Shown: positions 57,262-64,000 of the stretch, one piece after another
Layout of the letters: every line of letters begins with the position of its first letter
Position numbering within the stretch: position 1 is the stretch's first letter
DNA from: Channallabes apus
Lineage: Eukaryota > Chordata > Actinopteri > Siluriformes > Clariidae
Length of the DNA stretch: 64,000 bases
NCBI GenBank assembly: GCA_030522415.1
Contig: CM060105.1
Span: 13,169,206 to 13,233,205 of the forward strand
Reading direction: 5' to 3'
Notes under the pieces: generated by a model
The model's input: the letters and a program-made list of their open reading frames with translations, nothing else
Database searches by the model: none
What the model was told of the DNA's origin: nothing
Translations under genes and position numbers: made by a program

Positions 57262-59112
57262 ATGGCAGAGGTTCCCCCCCGGGACGAATTTTGGGGGGGC
57301 GTGATTACCATCTCCAACGAGCTGGCGGACTGGCTAGAGGACAGCGAGGAGGACATGTACCACAGCTGGGAGTACAGCTTGCTGGTAGAGCAGGAGAATT
57401 TGCTGGAGGACAGCGTGGAACACGGCGAAGCAGAGTTCGGGCAAAGCGGGGAGAACTGCAGGTACGCCGAGGAGGCGGAGAGGCAGGAGGAGTTCTACAG
57501 GCAGTGGACTGAGCGCAATGAGGAGTGGATTCGCGACCTGCGCGAGCAGGTGCTGCAGCTCCAACTGCAGTTCGTCCAGGTTCGGGAGAACCAGCCTGTA
57601 AGCCCGGAAGCGATCGCCCTCCCGGATCTGGACGATGCACTCCTCCACCGGCCACTGCCTGAAGCCGACACGGAGGGAAATGCGCATGAGGTAGGCTGCT
57701 ACGGGCAGTGGGCGGAGCTCAACCAGGAGCGCATTCGTGACCTGCGCGAGCAGGTGCTGCAGCTCCAACTGCAGGTCGTCCAGTTTCGGGAGAACCAGGC
57801 TGTAGTCCCGGAAGCTATCTTGCTCCCGGATCTGGACGATGCGCTCCTTCCCCGGCCACTGCCTGAACCTGTCACGGAGGACAGTGCGCTAGCGTGTCAG
57901 CAGCCGCAGTGCCATGCACCCGTTCTTCCGCCGCCTCCCGGCTTCGAGGACAGCGAGCCAGCGTGTCAGCAGCAGCTGACCGACGCCCCTGTTCTGCCGT
58001 CGCCTCCCGGCTTTGAGCACGCTCCAACGCTGCAGTCGAGCGCCGTGCACGCTCCAACGCTGCAGTCGAGCGCCGTGCACGCTCCAACGCTGCAGTCGAG
58101 CGCCGTGCACGCTCCAACGCTGCAGTCGAACGCCGTGCACGCTCCAACGCTGCAGTCGAGCGCCGTGCACGCTCCAACGCTGCAGTCGAGCGCCGTGCAC
58201 GCTCCAACGCTGCAGTCGAGCGCCGTGCACGCTCCAACGCTGCAGTCGAGCGCCGTGCACGCTCCAATGCTGCAGTCGAGCGCCGTGCACGCTCCAACGC
58301 TGCAGTCGAGCGCCGTGCACGCTCCAACGCCACCTCCTGGCTTCGAGGACTGTGAGCTAGCATGTCAGCAGCCGCTATCTCACACACTCGTTCTGCCGCC
58401 GCCTCCCGGCTTTGAGGACGACGTTGAGCCGTCGTCGAGCGCACTGCACGCTCCAGGGCCGTCGTCGAGCGCACTGCACGCTCCAGGGCCGTCGTCGAGC
58501 GCACTGCACGCTCCAGGGCCGTCGTCGAGCGCACTGCACGCTACAGGGCCGTCGTCGAGCGCACTGCACGCTCCAGGGCCGTCGTCGAGCGCACTGCACG
58601 CTCCAGGGCCGTCGTCGAGCGCACTGCACGCTCCAACGCCGTTGTCGAGCGCACTGCACGCTCCAACGCCTCCGTCGAGCGCACTGCACGCTCCAACGCC
58701 TCCGTCGAGCGCAGTGACCGCTCCAACGCCTCCGTCGAGCCCAGTGACCGCTCCAACGCCTCCGTCGAGCGCAGTGACCGCTCCAACGCCTCCGTCGAGC
58801 GCAGTGACCGCTCCAACGCCTCCGTCGAGCGCAGTGACCGCTCCAACGCCTCCGTCGAGCGCAGTGACCGCTCCAGCGCCTCCGTCGAGCGCAGTGACCG
58901 CTCCAGCTCTACCGCCGCCGAGCACGTCTCCAGCTCTGCCGCCGCCGAGCACGTCTCCAGCCCGGCAGCCGCCGAGCACGTCTCCGGGACTGTCACCCAG
59001 CCTCCTGGTCAGGAGGCCGAAGGTAGTACTGTGGGGTGGGTGCCCGGGGCCTCCGGCGATGCTCCGGAGGAGCATTTCTTTGGGGGGGAGTACTGTGACG
59101 GTTAACCCCTAG
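57262..59112 (+). CDS. Repeat-rich protein of the LTR element, function unknown
   Basis: 616 codons from ATG 57262; an in-frame ATG in the LTR at 57145 would add 39. Order: acidic N-terminus (ELADWLEDSEEDMYHSWEYS); two copies of an amphipathic helix unit (RDLREQVLQLQLQ, each followed by LPDLDDALL and RPLPE) at about residues 85-205; PPPGFEDSEPACQQ-type spacers; ten HAPTLQSSAV units; about seven GPSSSALHAP units; then TPPSSAVTAP and SPALPPPST units to the end. The stop lies in the 3' LTR. No zinc knuckle or enzyme domain. It could be a gag-like structural protein with a coiled coil, but I do not recognise it. Confidence 0.75.
   Translation: MAEVPPRDEFWGGVITISNELADWLEDSEEDMYHSWEYSLLVEQENLLEDSVEHGEAEFGQSGENCRYAEEAERQEEFYRQWTERNEEWIRDLREQVLQLQLQFVQVRENQPVSPEAIALPDLDDALLHRPLPEADTEGNAHEVGCYGQWAELNQERIRDLREQVLQLQLQVVQFRENQAVVPEAILLPDLDDALLPRPLPEPVTEDSALACQQPQCHAPVLPPPPGFEDSEPACQQQLTDAPVLPSPPGFEHAPTLQSSAVHAPTLQSSAVHAPTLQSSAVHAPTLQSNAVHAPTLQSSAVHAPTLQSSAVHAPTLQSSAVHAPTLQSSAVHAPMLQSSAVHAPTLQSSAVHAPTPPPGFEDCELACQQPLSHTLVLPPPPGFEDDVEPSSSALHAPGPSSSALHAPGPSSSALHAPGPSSSALHATGPSSSALHAPGPSSSALHAPGPSSSALHAPTPLSSALHAPTPPSSALHAPTPPSSAVTAPTPPSSPVTAPTPPSSAVTAPTPPSSAVTAPTPPSSAVTAPTPPSSAVTAPAPPSSAVTAPALPPPSTSPALPPPSTSPARQPPSTSPGLSPSLLVRRPKVVLWGGCPGPPAMLRRSISLGGSTVTVNP
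58018..58320 (+). repeat. 30-base minisatellite, about ten units
   Basis: Unit CACGCTCCAACGCTGCAGTC plus GAGCGCCGTG, nearly perfect, coding HAPTLQSSAV. All six frames stay open over much of it because no unit contains a stop in those frames. Confidence 0.92.
58432..58905 (+). repeat. 30-base minisatellite, second array
   Basis: About 15-16 units related to the first array (CCGTCGTCGAGCGCACTGCA plus CGCTCCAGGG), grading into CCTCCGTCGAGCGCAGTGAC. Homogeneous blocks suggest recent unit turnover. Confidence 0.9.
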
Positions 59113-59442
59113 AGGGCGCCTAACGCCCGTTTTTGGTTTTGTAGTTTGTGTTTGCTAGTTAACTTCAGTTCCCAGTATGCACCTCGGTCAGGTGACGTAA
59201 GAAGCTCACCTGAACCGAGGGAAGACTAATTATGGTTTGTTTTATGTTTAGTATAAATAGCCTGGCTGAAGTTCAGTCAGGCGTCTAGCTTTTGTTGTGT
59301 TAAGATTCAGTTTGTGTTTGGTGTTTTGTTTCCTTTATTTATGTTAAAATGAATAAAAGGACTTTGATCAACCGTCAGCTCGCTTCCTCCGCGTTCATGC
59401 CACACACACACTCCAAGCGCAGACAAGCAGGGAATCGTGACA
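59094..59442 (+). repeat. 3' LTR
   Basis: Same sequence as the 5' LTR by eye; TATAAATA at 59252-59259, AATAAA at 59352-59357. Confidence 0.92.
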
Positions 59443-60598
59443 CTTTCACTAAATGATTTAACAAAAGGTAGGAATCAAAGCCTCTAGCATTATGTGCTAT
59501 AAAGGTATAGCCATTGTATTTGTTACGTCGGAACATCTTGAAAAACTCAACGACACAACCGTCTCCTTCAAACACCCACTCCTGTCCATGAAAATCAATA
59601 CAGCACAAGTAATTAGCTACATGAGTTCCAGTTTCCTGTCTAGTCTCGAAATCATAAAATATGTATTTGCTATTTGGCACTTCTTTCTTTACCGGTTGTA
59701 TAAAACAGCTATGTTCAGTATCGGTATCAAGTTTTTCACCACAGAGTTTACACTTCTTCTCAGAGCACACATGTTTTTTACGGTTAAAAGGGTTCTGATG
59801 TCTTACACTATTGCAGTTACTACAGTAGAAACCCGTTTCACACTGAGAAAATTCACCATCGCTCGACTGAAGCTTTGCTTTATGCGCGTCAAAACAGAAT
59901 TCCGAACGACAAAGCCTTGAGCAATCAGGACACTTAATTAAGTGTTGAGCATGTTTGTAACAATCCGTATTATGGCAAACATTACAGGTAAAATCACATC
60001 GATGTTTTTGTGAATCTTCAAAACCTGAGTGACAGAAACTACAAACGTAACTGAAACCCAAAAGCCCGGTGATGCTTTTAACCCCGTAATAGTGGTTGTC
60101 GTGTAAAAACAAGTACAATGTATTTTCGTGCGGCGTCTTGTTGGTTTGAAAGAAAGAGTAGCCGGCCTTGTTGACTGAACTGTAGATGGTTACAATTTTA
60201 CAGTTCAAACACGCCTCAAATTTTGATACATCAGCGAAGGTGACGGCTATGTCTTCGGTTAACCCTACATCGTTCTGTATTTGCTTAGCGATGTTTTCTA
60301 TTTGAAAACTACTTTTTCCGGGATTCAAAAGTTGTGCAACACACAAAGCAAAACACATGTTGTCTTTATTGGGGAATATGTATAGATGTTTCATTTTTTT
60401 CCGAATAGCTTCTGAACTAAAGATTGAGGCTATTTTTCTTCTAGCTGCACCACCGCGAGGTGGTCGTACTATTTGGATCACTAATTCGAGCGTATTGTCC
60501 GTAAAAATTTCTCGTTTACTTTGAATGGCATTTTCAAGCATGGTAAGAAAAGACCGTAAATCGATGGACCCATTGACTGAATGCGGGATGACAAATTG
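59443..60598 (-). pseudogene. Polinton-type DNA polymerase B, first part
   Basis: The start carries the block REIFTDNTLELVIQIVRPPR seen in Polinton polymerases, then KDNMCFALCVAQLL, a possible OTU-like region. A cysteine-rich zone with several zinc-binding pairs follows (CSFCHSGF, CNVCHNTDC, CPDCSRLC, CSNCNSV, CKLCGEK). Exonuclease motif I is YIFYDFET and motif II is FIAHNARGFDSYLLL. The frame ends where the LTR element inserts (59443). Its upstream end overlaps the LNxSL exon in another frame near 60,600, a one-base frameshift. The two polymerase parts are in register across the LTR target site. Confidence 0.85.
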
Positions 60599-61471
60599 AG
60601 CGTATCACCTCGAATTATAACAAACACAGCATCTTTGGGCGAAATCATTTCATTTGCCACATCTATCAGACTGTTTAAAACCTCTAAAACATAATTATAA
60701 AACTCAGCAAAGCTGTTGACATTAGCGATCGAGGAAAAATTCACTCTTCTTCTAATCTCTGTGTTATTGAATCGATCACGGTTAATTATACTAATATTAG
60801 GATCTACTCCATTACCGAATTGAACATTTTGAACATTAGGAGATGGTACATTCTCCTCATCGACATCTATTTGGACATTTTGAACATTAGGAGATGGTAC
60901 ATTCTCCTCATCGACATCTATTTGGACATTTTGAACATTAGGAGATGGTACATTCTCCTCATCGACTTCTATTTGGACATTTTGAACATTAGGAGATGGT
61001 ACATTCTCCTCATCGACTTCTATTTGAGGGTTTGACGTTTCAACGACATGATGATTATCAGAGTTTTGCGAAACACTGGATGGGTGATCAAATAAGTTAA
61101 TTAGACTGTCATTTAACAATATAAGACTACGATTAAGATCGTGAAACATACCTGTAGGAGGTAATGGTTCCTGAGATGTTTCTGGGGGTGAGAGGATATT
61201 GATGTTTTGTTCTGTAGTTATGGCCAAACTTTCATTCAATTGATTTACCGCGTCTAGTAGTGCCGGATTTAACTCTACACAATCACTTCGATGATTTAGA
61301 CTATTTTGCAACCCTAACAGACTCTGATTTAACTCGTGGAATATGTCCTCTTGCGTTGTTGGTGTAATGGCTGTGTTTAGGGGTTGACTGAAATCTCCAG
61401 TCCGAGTATTGCTTAGGCCTGATGGTCTCAAACTTTCATTCAATTGATTTAAACCACCTACTATATTCAAC
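60599..61471 (-). pseudogene. LNxSL-repeat exon upstream of the polymerase
   Basis: Begins after a TTTATAG acceptor (exon from 61471). It contains LNQLNESLRPSG, FHELNQSLLGLQNSL, LLDAVNQLNESLA and FHDLNRSLILLNDSLINL, then four 17-residue units with VDEENVPSPNVQN, then ANEMISPKDAVFVIIRGD, which resembles the N-terminal zone of Polinton polymerases. The frame is lost near 60,600 just before the polymerase block. I infer that this exon and the polymerase belonged to one protein. Function of the repeats unknown; the regular leucines suggest helices. Confidence 0.65.
60826..61029. repeat. Four 51-base tandem units
   Basis: Unit with ATTTTGAACATTAGGAGATG and CATTCTCCTCATCGAC; on the - strand each codes a 17-residue VQIxVDEENVPSPNVQN version. 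Units differ by ACATCT/ACTTCT, so two and two are alike. Confidence 0.92.
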
Positions 61472-61516
61472 CTATAAATATTAAAAAAAAATAATACCTA
61501 AATTATAATCCAATAA

Positions 61517-61822
61517 TCACAAACCTAAATAAATAAATAAAAATAATATGTCGTGTTGAGTCGGAGATGCAGTAGTTACGCTGTAACCTGAGCTAGGGGT
61601 CTGAATAACAAGCTGGTGCGGTAGTCTTAGACTTTCGTTCAGTTGGTTGATTGCATCAGTTAAATACGGATTGAGGGATGTGCACGAATCATGTTGTAAT
61701 AGACTATTTGAAAAAGATGAGTTTTCATCGTTGTAGGAATCACGAGGTGATGACGGATTACTATCATTTCTATTTCTTTTAGCTTCTGAAGCTGACACGT
61801 TAAAAGAACGTTTCTGCGCCAT
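61517..61822 (-). pseudogene. LNxSL-repeat exon or start of the polymerase gene
   Basis: Opens with ATG in the context ATGGCGCAGAAACG and codes a basic, serine-rich start (KRSFNVSASEAKRNRNDSNP), then FSNSLLQHDSCTSLNPYLTD and AINQLNESLRLP. The motif matches that in the next exon. The last 10 codons run into T/A-rich intron. It may be an internal exon with acceptor ATGGCGCAG or a separate gene start; the donor was not placed. Confidence 0.55.
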
Positions 61823-61844
61823 ATATATCGTAAAATAATCTTAA

Positions 61845-62092
61845 CAAACTTGTATTGAACGAAACACAGCTATTCAAGTTGTCATGAATATCACGCAAAG
61901 ATGAAACACATTCCCTACCAGTGTTTTGTTCCAATGAATTATCAAGGTTATTAAAGTTTTCAAATAAAACCTCAAATTGTTGATAGAAGTCTCTAAGCGT
62001 GTCCCTGAGCCACAGTTGATCCGGATCCTCTTGATTGGTGTTATCTTCTTCGGGGTCAGCCAACTCTTGTACTTCAGCTATGTCACTCAAAA
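61845..62092 (-). CDS. Spliced exon, acidic, LNxS-like repeat
   Basis: Starts after a CTCTTTTTAG acceptor at 62093. It codes LSDIAEVQELADPEEDNTNQ then RDTLRDFYQQFEVLFENFNN and LRDIHDNLNSCVSF, resembling the LNxSL repeats of the next exons. The frame joins the preceding exon in phase 1. The downstream boundary is not certain: the frame stays open to 61800, overlapping the ATG of the next piece. Confidence 0.55.
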
Positions 62093-62190
62093 CTAAAAAG
62101 AGAGCAGAAATTGAAATAGAAAAATGTGTTTAGGCACTAAAAAGATGGTGAAAATAGAACGCATTAGTAGATGATACCTATTCATCTTAC

Positions 62191-62346
62191 CTGGAGCGTT
62201 TGAATTATTGTCATTAATCCCTGTTTGCTGTAATAGTCTCGGCAGCGGATGCACTACAGCTATTGGTTTCGTACGAGATTTTGGCTGTAGGTCTTGCACG
62301 GGTGTGTCAGGAAATTCATCGTCCGAAATAATCAGGACGTCGTTGA
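62191..62346 (-). CDS. Spliced exon 2 of the Polinton-fragment gene
   Basis: 156 bases between CGATTTTAG and CCAG|GTAAGA. It codes NDVLIISDDEFPDTPVQDLQ then basic text and ends NNSNAP. Phases fit the 16-base exon before and the exon after. The 98-base intron that follows (62093-62190) has canonical ends. The LIISDDEF acidic stretch looks like a SUMO-interacting motif (hydrophobic core then acidic). Confidence 0.6.
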
Positions 62347-62595
62347 CTAAAATCGGGAAAAACAAAATAAATGTTCTCTTAGTGTTATGTATCGTAGCTT
62401 TTATGACAAAACAAAGTTCTAAATGGTAGAATGAAATTACCTAAAGACTCACAATATCCTAGACATTACAATCAGATAAGCATACCAAGGTCTTGTTCTG
62501 TAATAAAACGTATTGAAATTAAAGTTTAGGTCTAACCCATTTGTAAGAGAATCTAATCTAATATATAAGTGAAGAAATTTTATCAAATTTCTTAC

Positions 62596-62611
62596 CCGAT
62601 GAGAAGTCCAT
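62596..62611 (-). CDS. Possible first coding exon, 16 bases
   Basis: ATGGACTTCTCATCGG then GTAAGAAA donor, phase 1, which matches exon 2. The 249-base intron (62347-62595) ends TTTTAG. A short first exon with a start codon fits, but without transcript data remains a proposal. Confidence 0.5.
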
Positions 62612-64000
62612 GATCTTTCTTTTGGATGAAGAAGCGATGTCACCAATGACAGAGTTTCAAAGCCGTAATATCACTTGGCAGATTTCCTGAATGATGAACT
62701 TTTTGGAAGTTCTTGGTTTTATAGGAAGTGTTTCTGAGGTGTGTGTCTGGGGGTTGGGGGTGTCAGATGGATGGTATACCTTTTGTAAAATGGACTGACC
62801 ATATGGACTGACCATCCACCTAATTGTGTTAACATAGCACAAATAAGTGCTTGTGTGTGTCTGCTGGAGGGTGTCAGGGAGAAAATGTATTTCTCATTTC
62901 CATTTGCGAAACTTTTTCCAACCACACTGATCAAAAGATACGGTCTCAGTAGCGCTGCTCCAGTGGATGTGACCAGGTCCTGATAACCTGAACAGCTGTA
63001 CGACGGCTGAATCCGCATTGAAAAAAAAGCCGGCTGTACACCCCTTTGATAATCACCAATACTGAATATTTGCGCACTCTAAACTGTTTGAACATCTTGG
63101 CAGAGTAGTTGTAGATTTTTTTGGGGCGTTAGGACAAACAGCCATTGTTGCGCACGCAAAGATATTCTTCTCAATATTTTACATTTTCCAAGACGATAGA
63201 GCAAAGTATTTGAAGAAGGTCTGTGTGAGTTTGTAACGAATCAGCGTGTGGGGGGTGGTGGTGGGGTGGCTGGGCGGGGGTTTGGGTAGGGGGGGGGGGA
63301 AATACCTGATCATATGGACTGACCATATCAGCTGATTGTTAATATAATAAAAATAAGTGCTTATGTGTGTGAGAGCGGGTGAGGATATCACTCTCCAGGC
63401 GTAATTAATACCAATTATCAACAGAGGATTTTGGGACTAATGTGTGCTTTTACATTTGGGGGGTGAGGGTGGTGGACTGAACATACCAGCTAATTGTTAA
63501 TATAATAAAAATAAGTGCTTTTGAGTGTGAGAGCGGGTGGGGGATATTGTCCCCACGCATAATCATTACCAATTATCAACAGAGGATTTTGGGACTAATG
63601 TGTGCTTTTACATTTGGGGGTGAGGGTGGTGGACTGAACATACCAGCTAATTGTTAACGTAATAAAATAAGTGCTTGTGTGTGAGAGAGGGTGGGGGATA
63701 TCCAGACATTGATTAGGATGGTTTAAGGTGTGTGTGTGTGTGTGTGTGTGTCTGTGTGTCAGGGACACACGGGGATCATTTAACATTAATACTATCTTTA
63801 ATCATTCAACCGTTTGGAAAATGACACCATAAATACAATTAAATAATTATATATTTACTCCTATGCATTCTTTCCCACGAATTATCGTGACTTTTGACCT
63901 ACACATGTCACCATATTATTTAATATGATTACCTTGACCTTTGACCTGTAATCAATCCATCAAAATTTTAATTACTTTTGACAGAAGCTGCCCTGCATTT
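62612..64000. repeat. Upstream zone with diverged tandem repeats
   Basis: Blocks sharing ACCAATTATCAACAGAGGAT, TTTGGGACTAATGTGTGC, GGACTGAACATACCAGCTAA and AATAAGTGCTT recur at 63,410 and 63,568 (period 158), with older relatives at about 63,315 and 62,790 (GGACTGACCATATGGACTGA). A (GT)n run lies at 63,727-63,751. No gene. Repeated subterminal units are common in Polinton ends, so this may be the element's terminal region. Confidence 0.65.

Larger units (their letters stand above)
56890..59442 (+). mobile_element. Young non-autonomous LTR retroelement
   Basis: The LTRs at 56890-57238 and 59094-59442 are 349 bases each, start TG, end CA, and I see no difference between them. Target duplication CTTTC at 56885-56889 and 59443-59447. 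A purine tract (TGGGGGGGAG, 59081-59090) precedes the 3' LTR. No convincing tRNA primer site follows the 5' LTR. The interior is 1,855 bases with one frame and no protease, RT, RNase H or integrase, so movement must depend on another element. It sits in the polymerase gene. Confidence 0.93.
55595..64000 (-). mobile_element. Polinton/Maverick-type (adintovirus-like) fragment
   Basis: The - strand carries, from right to left: an upstream zone with diverged tandem repeats, spliced exons with LNxSL repeats, and a protein-primed type family B DNA polymerase truncated at about 55,644. No capsid, integrase, protease or packaging ATPase was recognised in the window, so assignment rests on the polymerase. 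The right end is outside the window. Interrupted by an LTR element at 56,890-59,442. Polintons are large virus-like transposons of animals; this copy is a relic. Confidence 0.65.

Noticed and set aside
58018..58905. CRISPR-like array of 30-base repeats
   Set aside because: Units are directly adjacent with no spacers, they are coding, and the host is a vertebrate. It is a minisatellite.
57872..59075. Long open frames on the - strand opposite the LTR-element protein
   Set aside because: They exist only because the 30-base units contain no stop in those frames; the products are monotonous and the + strand frame is the one bounded by LTR signals and carrying non-repeat modules.
55595..64000. Herpesvirus-like or Teratorn-type origin of the polymerase fragment
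   Set aside because: The cysteine-rich N-terminus, the FEFLGCFYHGC block and the motif A context fit protein-primed Polinton-type polymerases, and no herpesvirus gene or piggyBac transposase is seen.

Overview
The window looks like a ray-finned fish chromosome segment. It has a FISNA-NACHT NLR gene (an expansion specific to fishes) with exons joined by phase-2 introns, many Tc1-like transposons, L2- and Rex1-like LINEs, Kolobok, hAT and CACTA elements, and abundant (CA)n microsatellites. An ostariophysan such as a catfish is a guess. Almost everything apart from the NLR exons is mobile DNA.

Layout. 1-6,800: a hAT element running off the left edge, inserted in a Tc1 relic; a stray copy of an NLR 5' exon; a Kolobok element with TTAA target duplication and a THAP reading frame, itself carrying a tRNA-headed SINE. 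6,815-37,835: one NLRC3-like gene on the + strand (two short 5' exons, a 1.86 kb FISNA-NACHT exon, five LRR exons, a tiny terminal exon). Its introns hold a deleted Tc1 with long inverted repeats, a full-length L1 sitting 16 bases past a splice donor, a Tc1 split by an L2, and two related Rex1/CR1-like LINE copies. 38,705-54,530: a second L2 copy and scattered - strand exons of nup85 with a frameshift and missing exons, interrupted by hAT, CACTA and RTE-type repeats and by a near-complete L2 with both reading frames open (49,291 to about 54,320).

55,595-64,000: the most unusual part. A Polinton/Maverick-type (adintovirus-like) fragment on the - strand encodes a protein-primed family B DNA polymerase with exonuclease motifs and polymerase motif A. 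It is preceded by spliced exons carrying a repeated LNxSL motif and a 51-base tandem repeat. The polymerase is cut by an LTR retroelement (56,890-59,442) with apparently identical 349-base LTRs, a CTTTC target duplication and a single 616-codon repeat-rich reading frame without pol. The polymerase also stops short of motifs B and C at a 49-base inverted repeat.

The NLR gene is the only host gene that looks intact, and its most upstream exon is not identified. The rest is a record of nested insertions whose order can be read from target duplications and interrupted frames. All family names come from motif recognition by eye; no database search was run.
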